13,955 bases of DNA from Dehalococcoidia bacterium UBA2158 (GCA_002328185.1 DCWQ01000018.1:1-13955), one strand, 5' to 3'; shown: positions 1-6,741, numbered from the stretch's first letter. Numbers and translations are program-made. Notes: generated from the sequence alone by a model not told the origin.

Positions 1-80
1 AATCGGAAGTACGGCAGCGGCGTTTTAGTTCTCTAAACTATGAGGACATCTCAGGGTTCGACTCTCCCTCGTGTCCACCA
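1..80 (+). ncRNA. ssrA: 3' end of probable tmRNA (partial)
   Basis: The first 80 bases look like the tRNA-like 3' end of a stable RNA. There is a T-loop sequence GTTCGACTC at 56-64, an acceptor-like GTGTCC at 71-76 and an encoded ACCA at 77-80. A terminator follows 14 nt later. Upstream, TTTAG-TTCT-CTAAA (about 25-38) forms a small perfect hairpin that does not look like a tRNA anticodon arm, so tmRNA (trans-translation, ribosome rescue) is preferred over a tRNA. The 5' part lies outside the window. Oddly, the T arm pairs poorly and has one extra base compared with a normal tRNA-like domain. The 3' end may therefore have been rewritten by an integration event, or the RNA may be another CCA-ended species. 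Confidence 0.55.
38..67 (+). repeat. Direct repeat copy A (candidate att site in the tmRNA 3' end)
   Basis: This segment of the RNA 3' end aligns with 6383-6414. The core GTTCGACTCTCC (56-67) is exact, and the leading GGAC, ATCTC and AG blocks also match. By hand alignment about 25 of 32 columns are identical, with two one-base gaps. T arms and 3' ends of tRNA and tmRNA genes are classic attachment sites for tyrosine recombinases, and a remnant of such an enzyme lies beside copy B. Confidence 0.55.
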
Positions 81-94
81 GGAACACGATTCGG

Positions 95-133
95 ACGCCC
101 CAGACTCATCTCGAGTCTGGGCGTTCGGTTTTT
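95..133 (+). terminator. Rho-independent terminator of the RNA gene
   Basis: A stem formed by CAGACTC (101-107) and GAGTCTG (113-119) is extended outward by GC pairs with a single bulged C, closing at about 95/124. A run of five T follows at 129-133. It starts 14 nt after the CCA end and supports a real, transcribed RNA gene to its left. Confidence 0.85.
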
Positions 134-560
134 GGAGCAAGTCCAACTTAGTAATAATGTAACTCGGGATTGGTGCCAGCACGAGGCTTTCTATAAGCAA
201 GGTCCGCCGTCACCTAATGTGATTCCAAATAATGAGCGACTATTTTATGATAAGAAAGGCGTTAGACAAACGCGAAGTCTGACCCTTTTGTGAGAAGCTG
301 CAATCCTCATCGCTCCTTGATAATTTAGTAGTAGATTGGGAACATTTACCGTGACATCGCAGATGACTAGCAGAACGTTCGTGGGAAGATGATGGAATAC
401 TAATGAGCCGTGAGCAGTGGTACGACTCGACAAGGCCGAGGTTAACCCATTCATTTCCCCGAAAGCGGAGAGAATCAGGGCTCAACTTATGCCGACGGGC
501 GTCTAACCCCTGGCGGGCGGTTTGGTAGAGCCGGTAGGACTTCGTAGTCAGTGAGCAACT
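134..560. other. Intergenic, no recognisable gene
   Basis: This 427-bp stretch holds no convincing gene. The open frames on the - strand are rich in Ser, Arg and Cys, lack family features and have no ribosome binding site. I see no tRNA, no strong hairpin and no repeat. It must contain the promoter of the downstream kinase-fold gene, but no clear -35/-10 pair stands out. If the stretch to 6414 is an island, this is its left arm. Confidence 0.4.
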
Positions 561-1523
561 ATGCCTAACCATTTTTCAAACGCAGACCCAATCCATAGCT
601 CGGCCCCGCCTTCTAAAGGCCATGTAATCTGCTGCGGGTTCCTGACCTACTGCATGCTGATCGTCGTCGAAGAATTCCCCAGCCAGAACGGAGGCGCAGC
701 TATCCAAAATGTGGTCGATTCTCTTGGCGATGACGCGGCGATAGTAGCCGTGACCCTCGGCGGATGGCAAGTTCCCAGCACCCTAATATCGTCACCGATA
801 AGTAACGATTTCTACGGGAGCAAGGTCTTAGAGCAATTGAGGGCTTCTGGCATAAGCTTTGACCAAAAAACCAACCAAGGCGCCGCGACTCCCTTAGAAG
901 TCGGCGTAGTAGACGGCACCGGATCCAGGACTTATTTTCAGCAACGCGACCCCAGAGCTCTGGCCTCCTTGACGGCGCCCAGTGATTCCCAATTGGCCGA
1001 AGCGGGTATGCTATATGTGGATTGGTATGATGGTCCTAAGGTGCTGGATGCAATGGAACGCGCAATGTCACAAGGCGTACCGGTGTTCCTGAATCTAGAG
1101 TCCAGGTATAGCGACCGGTCAAAACTCTCCGACTTGCTGCGATTTGTGGACGTGTGCCAGGTCTCCGTAGATGAGCCCCAAGCGTCGGGAAACCCTCCAG
1201 ATATTGCTCGAGATCTACTGGATGGTGGAATTGACACAGTATTGATAACGATGGGCGCCAAGGGCTGCATGGTGGCCCAAAAGACCGAAGCATTTCGCAT
1301 CTGGCCGCCGGAAGTGAAGGTCATCGACGGCTACGGAGCGGGGGCGGCATTTTCTGCAGGGGCGATATATGGGATTCTGGCTGGGTGGTCTTTGGAGCAA
1401 ACCGGAAGGTTTGCAAGCGCATGCTCCGGTATCAAATGCGGGGTAGCTGGGAATGCGCCTCTCCCGATTGATGTCGTCCTTAGAACCGCTACCTCGTTGT
1501 CCTGCCAACCCCTGTCGTTGTGA
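561..1523 (+). CDS. PfkB-fold carbohydrate kinase family protein, active site degenerate
   Basis: The 320-residue protein has ribokinase/PfkB architecture: an N-terminal nucleoside/sugar-binding part with GGAAIQNVVDSLG (residues 44-56), the ITMGAKGCMV strand-turn (219-228), and the C-terminal signature region IDGYGAGAAFSAGAIYGILAG (255-275). Family members phosphorylate sugars or nucleosides using the Asp of the GAGD motif as catalytic base. Here that position is Ala262 (GAGA). The Asp usually found after the first strand is replaced (GFLTYC, Cys31), and the NxxE-like motif reads DEPQ (204-207). The fold is therefore clear but normal kinase chemistry is doubtful. The start is the first ATG of the frame; no good ribosome binding site is visible and about 20 residues precede the conserved domain. 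Its stop lies 16 bp from that of the convergent methyltransferase gene. Confidence 0.8.
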   Translation: MPNHFSNADPIHSSAPPSKGHVICCGFLTYCMLIVVEEFPSQNGGAAIQNVVDSLGDDAAIVAVTLGGWQVPSTLISSPISNDFYGSKVLEQLRASGISFDQKTNQGAATPLEVGVVDGTGSRTYFQQRDPRALASLTAPSDSQLAEAGMLYVDWYDGPKVLDAMERAMSQGVPVFLNLESRYSDRSKLSDLLRFVDVCQVSVDEPQASGNPPDIARDLLDGGIDTVLITMGAKGCMVAQKTEAFRIWPPEVKVIDGYGAGAAFSAGAIYGILAGWSLEQTGRFASACSGIKCGVAGNAPLPIDVVLRTATSLSCQPLSL

Positions 1524-1539
1524 GTCGCATAAAACCAGC

Positions 1540-2235
1540 CTAGGAACTACCCTTCCTGACCCAAAAGACACAATAACGCATAGGCTTGATGTCATTGAAA
1601 TACATCAGCCCGCCTAACTCTTCCGTTCCTCTTGCGTCTACTAGAGTGCAGCCTAGCTCTTTCAAAACCTCCAATAAACGGTGTTCACTATAGAGCTGGA
1701 ACGTTCTTGCCACACTTTGCGAACCGTAGGCGTTGTCCTCTACTGTAACTACTCCAAATCCCACTTTGAACATCAGCTGCAAAACCCCGTCCGGGGCCAG
1801 TACCCGGGTTAGTTCGGGCAACGTGGTCTGTTCCGTGGTTTCAGGAGCTAGATGTTGGATAACAGCATTACAGGTTACAAAGTCAAAGGAAGCGTCATCG
1901 AAGGGTAGAGGTTCCCTGAGGTCCGCAACTTGAATCAAATCGGCGATTTCCGGGTGGAGACCTTTGGCCAAGCTTACATTCTGGTCCACTGCATCGACGC
2001 CATAAGCTTCATATCCCCAACTGTTAAGTAGATGGACGTCCCTGGCGCCCGCTCCGCAACCGGCGTCTAACCCACGGCGGCCGGGTGCTAACTTCACAAT
2101 TCTCTTCAAAAGGTCCATGTCTCCAGTCAACCCTGGTTGGGAGCTGTCGGTGTACACGGAATGAGTAAACTCATGGGACAAGTCTGAATAGCGGCGTGCG
2201 TGCTTTTGATAAAAATCGAGGGAATCAAACTTCAT
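1540..2235 (-). CDS. Class I SAM-dependent methyltransferase
   Basis: The 231-residue cytosolic protein has a Rossmann-type methyltransferase core. Motif I is LDAGCGAGARD (residues 56-66), an acidic residue ends strand 2 in YGVDAVD (about 78-84), VADLREPLPFDDASFDFV covers motifs II/III (103-120), and CNAVIQHLAPE (122-132) precedes a post-motif helix. This is the Methyltransf_11/25 type, which methylates small molecules on O, N or C; the substrate cannot be read from sequence. It lies on the same strand as the large NRPS-like reductase, 299 bp downstream of it, so it may tailor that enzyme's product or act under its own promoter (see the palindrome at 2316-2335). The ATG at 2235 has only a weak AAAGA-like ribosome binding site. 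Confidence 0.88.
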   Translation of the reverse strand: MKFDSLDFYQKHARRYSDLSHEFTHSVYTDSSQPGLTGDMDLLKRIVKLAPGRRGLDAGCGAGARDVHLLNSWGYEAYGVDAVDQNVSLAKGLHPEIADLIQVADLREPLPFDDASFDFVTCNAVIQHLAPETTEQTTLPELTRVLAPDGVLQLMFKVGFGVVTVEDNAYGSQSVARTFQLYSEHRLLEVLKELGCTLVDARGTEELGGLMYFNDIKPMRYCVFWVRKGSS

Positions 2236-2534
2236 AGCATTATCTTTCGAAACTGGCTGTAGGTTCGGGTAGAGTCCCGGCCATCAGATCGAGGCTTTCA
2301 CTAATTGGCCACGATGAGAACAATGCATTGTTCTCGGTCTTTAGAAGAAGTGATGAACGGCTAACTGAATGGAAATCGGCTTTTTGCTTTCACCTCTGCA
2401 TTAACATCGAAATGATCGTTCGTCTCTAAAAAAACATGAATGATTCAAAGTAAAGGCCTTCTTGTGATTATGTCGTGATGCAGGTTCAAGTTAGCCCTGC
2501 CATCAACATCTCGATCCACTCCTGGCAAAGATTG
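2236..2534. other. Intergenic gap between reductase and methyltransferase genes
   Basis: This gap has no gene-like open frame on either strand; the longest frames are under 15 codons from a start. It holds the 20-bp palindrome at 2316-2335, an AAGGCCTT palindrome near 2453-2461 and a run of T in - strand sense near 2430-2436. I see no clear terminator after the reductase gene, so read-through into the methyltransferase gene is possible. Confidence 0.45.
2316..2335. promoter_or_regulatory. Perfect 20-bp palindrome, candidate operator
   Basis: GAGAACAATGCATTGTTCTC is a perfect inverted repeat with no spacer, about 80 bp upstream of the methyltransferase start in an otherwise non-coding 299-bp gap. 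There is no T-run on either side, so it is not a terminator. Its size and symmetry suit a homodimeric repressor, for example a winged-helix protein such as the one encoded at 5780-6073, but that pairing is inference. Confidence 0.6.
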
Positions 2535-5519
2535 TCACAGACTCCGTAAAAACATCGTCACGTAGTCTACATCTATTACGGGCGGCTTCAGGCGCGATTG
2601 TGCCATGGCCTCGCTAAACCGACTTATGTCATACACGCTGGTGTCGGTGAGATAGCCTTCGACGGAGTCAAGAGACTGCGCGAGAAGTTTTAGTTCAAGG
2701 TCATCTGCGTTGTCCGCTGTCTCCTGTAGCCTCAACTTCCAGTCGGTCAATGGTACCAGTCCTGCGACATCCCCATTAGCCTGCATGCGCACGAAAACAA
2801 GGTCGGCGGGAACGGGGTCTTGCTGGACCATGTTGTAAACTTTGCCGAAATGGCTAGGATCATCGGCGATCTTAGTGACGGCTTTGGCTAGGAAATCCAC
2901 TGGAGTCATCTCGAAAAGCCAATTTGGCGCAATCGGGGCCAACCCTATCTGTAAACAAGCTTTTATAATTAACGTTTGGAAGTCATTGGGGTTGACCACG
3001 CCAGTGACACTATGGTGGCCGATGTTCCCGGGTCTAAACATGCAGATCGGTAGACCCCTTCCCGAGGCATGCCACATCAGCCGCTCAGCAACCCATTTGG
3101 CCTGATTGTAGCCCCCTTCCATCCTGTCGGCGAAGTCATCGATATCGTTGTTCTCTAGATAAGGCGCGTTATCTCCGCCAGGGAAGATCCCGTTCGAGGA
3201 CACATACTGCACCGTCTTAGTTTTGGTTTGACACGCGAATCTAATCACTTCAGTCGTACCGCCGACAGTATGGGGTTTAATCAAGGGATAAGGGTAAGCG
3301 TAGTTAACAGATGCAGCACAGTGGAAGACCAGGTCGACTTTTTCTGCGAGCTGAAGGTACGCCTCTTCATTCAGACCGAATCTGCCTTCAGTCAAATCGC
3401 CCGCCACTGTGACGATACGCTCTCGCAAAGACTGGGCTGGTAATCCGTAGAACCTCAAGGTCTCCAGAACCCGGTCATTCGGCGAATTCCGGTGCCGAGT
3501 TGCTTCGCTCCTGGCTAAGCAGTAGAACATCGTCTCCTGGTCCGTAGAACGTAACAACTCATCGAGCAAGAAGGACCCTAGGAAGCCGGTGGCGCCAGTC
3601 ACAAATATGTTTGAGGCTTCGGAAAGGCAAATTCCGTTACTTATCGTGGCTGGCGATACGTTCGGGTCGAGAAATGCATCTTCAGCCAATGAAAACTCAG
3701 GTTTCACCGTTGATCCTCCATTAGCCAAGTAGGTTGCCAATCTATTTATCGAACGGTATTCATATACCTCGGTTCCCTGAAGCTTGACTCCAAAAGTTTG
3801 TTCGACGCCCAATGTCAAACCAAGGGCTGACAGCGAGTTGCCGCCGAGGTCGAAGAAATCCCAGTCGCCATCTAAAGTACTAGCATCGATGCCCAAGGTT
3901 TCGCCCCACAGTTCCTTCATTATTTTTAGACCGTACGGATCAGCGGCATACTTTGCGAGTATCTTCTCATTGGGGTTACGAGCCTTCGCTTTGGGAAGGG
4001 CCGGTAGAGCTTTGCTGTCCATCTTGCCGGTCCGTTGATCTATCGGCAATTTTTGGATTTCGACGTATCGGTTGGGTACCATGTAGTGTGGCAGGAACCG
4101 CTCCAACAGATTCCGCAAATCCTTGCTGGTGGCGCTACCAGCGTCAACTCCCCAGGTTGACTCAGGCTTACGGGACACGTACGCCAGGAGCCATCTATTA
4201 TTCGGATCGTCACCTTCTACGGTGACTGCGGCGTCTAAAACATCGCAGTGTCTCCTGAGAGTTTCCTCGATGCCACCCAGATAAACAGTGTATCCCCGAA
4301 TCTTGACCATCGAATCATTACGTCCGATGACCGTTATCATCCCTCTGGGATCGATCTCCACCAGGTCACCGCTAGCGTAATATCTCTCCCCGTCAACATG
4401 GACGAATTTTTGCTCGTTCATATCGGCCGTTCCCAGATAACCACGAGCGAGGCCAAGTCCGCCGATATACAGTTCTCCGGTCCCATCTGTTGCGAGATTA
4501 CGTTTGCCTTCTGGTAAGACCCGCACTTTTACTCCCCTCATCGGAAGTCCAACGGGACAAACTCCCGAGGTATCTGAAGGAGAAGATTTCAACTCGACAG
4601 TGCAGACGTCGTGAGCCTCACTGATGCTGTAGGTGTTAAACAAACGGACGGAGGCCGGCAACACCGCTAAAGCCTGCTCCCTCAGGCTGCCGGACACTAC
4701 CTCGCCGTTCAACCACACCACCCGCAAAGACTTAAAATCAGCGCGAAGTACGTCCGCATCGGCAGAATTCATGATTCCTTGCAAGAGGGATGGAGTAAAC
4801 AACATTTCCGTGATTCCATTCTCGGAGATGTATTTCAGTAAGGCCCGTGGGAGAAAGACAACATCATCCGGGATTACATAGACCGTTCCACCGTTCAGTA
4901 ATGGGCGGAGGAACTCCCAGGCGAAGAAGATGTTACAGGCAACCTTATCTTCAACTTGGTAAGAACTGAAGTCATACCTGCCGAAGTAGGACGAAATCAT
5001 ACTCTCGTGGGTCTGCATCACTCCATTGGGATCGCCCGTTGTGCCTGAAGTATATGGAACAAAGGCTAGATTATGACGAGAGATTGCCAGGTGTCGGTCT
5101 TCAACGCTAATTTCTCGCCAGGTAGTGTCCGTATCTATCAGCAACACGTGCGTATTAGGGCCAGGGCTCAATCGCTTGGAATGTTGTTCCGTCGTAATGA
5201 TTGCAGTGGGTTTTGACGTCTCCAAGATATTATTTAACAAATTCTCAGGGGATTCGAGGGCCAGTGGCATAAATGCGCCGCCGGCCTTGAGGACGCCGAT
5301 GCAAGCGACTATATAAGCCGCACGAGGTTCCATAAAGATACCCACTCGGTCATCGGGTGAGACCCCGTGCTGCCGAAGGTAAACACTTAACGCATCTGAT
5401 TCGCGGTCCAATTCAGAGTAATCTTTTTCATCTTCCCGGCTCACTACCGCGAGTCTGGTAGGGGTCTTTTCCGCCTGGGCTTTGAAGAAATGGTGGAGAC
5501 AAGTCGGATCTGAAACCAT
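2535..5519 (-). CDS. NRPS-like carboxylic acid reductase: adenylation, carrier, thioester reductase
   Basis: This 994-residue single-module enzyme has A-T-R order. In the adenylation domain (about 8-510), YTSGTTGDPNG (156-166) is the phosphate loop, YSISE (297-301) is A5, GELYIGG (358-364 region) is A7, YASGD (381-385) is A8, and RTGKM with Lys499 is the catalytic A10 motif. The carrier domain (about 530-600) has DLGGNSLSAL with Ser562 for phosphopantetheine. The reductase domain (about 635-994) has the NAD(P)H motif TGATGFLG (641-648), YVSSN (772-776) and the catalytic pair Tyr804/Lys808. Related enzymes (Lys2/L-aminoadipate reductase, carboxylic acid reductases) activate an acid with ATP, load it as a thioester and release an aldehyde or alcohol. 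Start: ATG with AGGTGG four bases upstream. There is no condensation domain, and no phosphopantetheinyl transferase gene in the window. The substrate is unknown. Confidence 0.92.
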   Translation of the reverse strand: MVSDPTCLHHFFKAQAEKTPTRLAVVSREDEKDYSELDRESDALSVYLRQHGVSPDDRVGIFMEPRAAYIVACIGVLKAGGAFMPLALESPENLLNNILETSKPTAIITTEQHSKRLSPGPNTHVLLIDTDTTWREISVEDRHLAISRHNLAFVPYTSGTTGDPNGVMQTHESMISSYFGRYDFSSYQVEDKVACNIFFAWEFLRPLLNGGTVYVIPDDVVFLPRALLKYISENGITEMLFTPSLLQGIMNSADADVLRADFKSLRVVWLNGEVVSGSLREQALAVLPASVRLFNTYSISEAHDVCTVELKSSPSDTSGVCPVGLPMRGVKVRVLPEGKRNLATDGTGELYIGGLGLARGYLGTADMNEQKFVHVDGERYYASGDLVEIDPRGMITVIGRNDSMVKIRGYTVYLGGIEETLRRHCDVLDAAVTVEGDDPNNRWLLAYVSRKPESTWGVDAGSATSKDLRNLLERFLPHYMVPNRYVEIQKLPIDQRTGKMDSKALPALPKAKARNPNEKILAKYAADPYGLKIMKELWGETLGIDASTLDGDWDFFDLGGNSLSALGLTLGVEQTFGVKLQGTEVYEYRSINRLATYLANGGSTVKPEFSLAEDAFLDPNVSPATISNGICLSEASNIFVTGATGFLGSFLLDELLRSTDQETMFYCLARSEATRHRNSPNDRVLETLRFYGLPAQSLRERIVTVAGDLTEGRFGLNEEAYLQLAEKVDLVFHCAASVNYAYPYPLIKPHTVGGTTEVIRFACQTKTKTVQYVSSNGIFPGGDNAPYLENNDIDDFADRMEGGYNQAKWVAERLMWHASGRGLPICMFRPGNIGHHSVTGVVNPNDFQTLIIKACLQIGLAPIAPNWLFEMTPVDFLAKAVTKIADDPSHFGKVYNMVQQDPVPADLVFVRMQANGDVAGLVPLTDWKLRLQETADNADDLELKLLAQSLDSVEGYLTDTSVYDISRFSEAMAQSRLKPPVIDVDYVTMFLRSL

Positions 5520-5779
5520 ACAACCACCTGATTAGAACAACACTGCGAAATGAGTTAATGCATCAATCGCTAAATAGGTAAATGAGGTGACCTAAGTAGC
5601 TAGTTGCGGTGTTTAATATGCCTATAACTAGCCTTGGCTAGCAGTAGCCGTAGCATTTAATGGTACAATCTGGCATCGTGAATGCCGGTCGTTTGTCTGT
5701 CGTAAGCATGCTTGTAATAGCATGTTTGAGACTAACACTAATTCTGGCACATCTCAAGCGATTTGCGTCAAGAGGAATT
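5520..5779. promoter_or_regulatory. Divergent promoter region rich in short palindromes
   Basis: This 260-bp AT-rich stretch separates the leftward reductase gene from the rightward regulator gene. It contains AGGTGACCT (5585-5593), CTAGCCTTGGCTAG (5628-5641), and an inverted pair GCTAGTT (5599-5605) / AACTAGC (5626-5632), which overlaps the second palindrome. AATATGCCTATAACT around 5615-5629 offers possible -10 elements. Such clustering between a regulator and its divergent neighbour commonly marks autoregulation and target operators. An open frame runs through the right half into the regulator, but I regard it as leader. Confidence 0.45.
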
Positions 5780-6073
5780 ATGCCAAGCTGGAATTTCCTG
5801 AGTAACCACGGAGCTGTCTTGGTACTCGTCGCGACCGAGCCGTCAATCAGCGCCAACGAAATAGGTAATCGCCTCGGTATTACTGAGCGGCCGGTACGCC
5901 GAATCATTTCAGAATTGGTTGATGAGGGATACCTTTATCGGGCTCGAGAAGGCAGACGCAATCGTTATACGGTGAATAGAAATCTGCCTATTCCTGGACC
6001 GGTGACCCGAGACATAGCCGTGGGGGACTTACTTCGTATATTGAGATTGGTTGAGCCGACGTTGAGGAGCTAA
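5780..6073 (+). CDS. Small winged helix-turn-helix transcriptional regulator (MarR/ArsR-like fold)
   Basis: The 97-residue protein is a single DNA-binding domain. SISANEIGNRLGITERPVRRIISELVDEGYLYR is the helix-turn-helix (about residues 22-55), followed by a basic wing EGRRNRYTV (57-65) and a short hydrophobic C-terminal helix VGDLLRILRLVE (81-92), probably for dimerisation. Proteins beginning with the form WxFLTNHxxVL are common stand-alone regulators in Actinobacteria and Chloroflexota. The ATG at 5780 is chosen because AGAGGA lies just upstream and the conserved domain starts immediately; an upstream in-frame ATG at 5660 would add 40 residues of hydrophobic sequence unlike the family. It diverges from the reductase gene and may control that gene, itself and the palindrome at 2316-2335. 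No sensor domain or ligand site is visible. Confidence 0.82.
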   Translation: MPSWNFLSNHGAVLVLVATEPSISANEIGNRLGITERPVRRIISELVDEGYLYRAREGRRNRYTVNRNLPIPGPVTRDIAVGDLLRILRLVEPTLRS

Positions 6074-6293
6074 AATCTTGAGGCAACCTTGGCAGTGATG
6101 CTGATACCGTGTCAGCCATCGGTTTTGTGCAGCCGTGTTGAAAGTACTTTTGGATAATCTCTGGCGGCTGCGTCGCCTTAAGCGAGTCAACCTGATTAGG
6201 CAAGGTACATGGCGATCGGGGACTTAGGGTTGTATCCCTTGTGATGATAGTGGGGTTGTCTCAGTAAGTGAACCAGGTTAGAGAAACCGCTCT
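6074..6293. other. Intergenic, no gene seen
   Basis: This is the stretch after the regulator gene. It has a weak hairpin GCTGA/TCAGC (6100-6116) followed by TTTTG, a possible poor terminator. Short basic open frames near 6140-6230 have no ribosome binding site. It would be the right arm of the putative island. Confidence 0.35.
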
Positions 6294-6419
6294 TCACGGC
6301 TCCAAAGAATTTGAGCTGGCTTCGTCAAGGGTGTCTGCCAGACGGGCCAAAGCTCCTGAGAGATCACGGAGTGCATCCACAACTGAAGGGACCATCTCCA
6401 GAGTTCGACTCTCCTCCAC
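6294..6419 (-). CDS. Possible small helical protein (41 residues) overlapping the repeat
   Basis: From a GTG at 6419 this frame gives 41 residues; from an ATG at 6395 it gives 33. The C-terminal part reads VVDALRDLSGALARLADTLDEASS, a regular amphipathic helix with heptad-like Leu/Ala spacing, better than expected from random DNA. GGAGGAG lies about 14-20 bases before the ATG. It is preceded in frame by two stops, so it may be a small gene or the frameshifted tail of the recombinase remnant next to it. The direct-repeat core lies inside its first codons. Confidence 0.3.
   Translation of the reverse strand: MEESRTLEMVPSVVDALRDLSGALARLADTLDEASSNSLEP
6383..6414 (+). repeat. Direct repeat copy B (candidate right att site)
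   Basis: This segment repeats part of the tmRNA 3' end (38-67), with an exact GTTCGACTCTCC core at 6403-6414 and flanking blocks GGAC, ATCTC and AG. The RNA is not continued: after the core there is CTCCACTCA-like sequence without a CCA end, so this is a copied fragment and not a second tmRNA. A recombinase remnant begins about 100 bp to the right. Alternatively the similarity is chance within a small coding frame. Confidence 0.5.
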
Positions 6420-6480
6420 TCACTAAAAGAGGTGCTGTTAGGCTCGATCAGGCTCCGACCGCCTCGTTCTTCGTTACCAG

Positions 6481-6523
6481 GACTGGGCTCTCCCCCGTCT
6501 GTCAGACCAGGGGAGAGCCCGTC
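6481..6523. repeat. Very strong two-tier hairpin
   Basis: GGGCTCTCCCC (6485-6495) pairs perfectly with GGGGAGAGCCC (6510-6520). Inside, GTCTG (6497-6501) pairs with CAGAC (6503-6507), and outside, GAC (6481-6483) pairs with GTC (6521-6523). No T-run follows on either strand, so it is not a standard terminator. It sits just after the recognisable end of the recombinase fragment and may be a recombinase-associated structure or a miniature element. Confidence 0.65.
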
Positions 6524-6718
6524 TTCGATCTGCCGCAGCGGGGAGTAACTCTCTAATAGGGCCGCTAGATCTCTCGTAACGTACCTGGAGGCCACCCCCG
6601 GCACCTTGTCCCTGATCAGCGCCATGGAGACCGTGAGCTTACCTCCCTTCCGCTCGAGAAGGGTGGCCAGGGTGTCCCTCAAGTTATGGCCGGTGAAGCC
6701 GGTCGGACCGGCCCGGGC
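6524..6718 (-). pseudogene. C-terminal remnant of a tyrosine site-specific recombinase
   Basis: Read on the - strand from about 6718, the frame gives ARAGPTGFTGHNLRDTLATLL, then a stretch ending LIRDKVPGVASRYVTRDLAALL and LESYSP. This matches the end of the XerC/D-phage integrase catalytic domain: the HxLRxTxAT box containing the second catalytic Arg, and the catalytic Tyr in the ASRY context. Everything upstream (core-binding domain, first Arg) is missing. To the right of about 6720 the DNA turns AT-rich and is the promoter of the next gene, so the copy is truncated and cannot be active. The frame stays open to 6278, but the downstream part is Trp-rich and unlike the family. Confidence 0.7.
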
Positions 6719-6741
6719 CAGTAAGTGGTTATTGATTTTCG

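Noticed and set aside
240..572. 110-residue open frame on the - strand
   Set aside because: Ser/Arg-rich composition, no domain features, no ribosome binding site and overlap with the start of the kinase-fold gene.
5660..5779. 40-residue N-terminal extension of the winged-helix regulator
   Set aside because: Hydrophobic sequence unlike the family, while the ATG at 5780 has AGAGGA just upstream and begins at the conserved domain.
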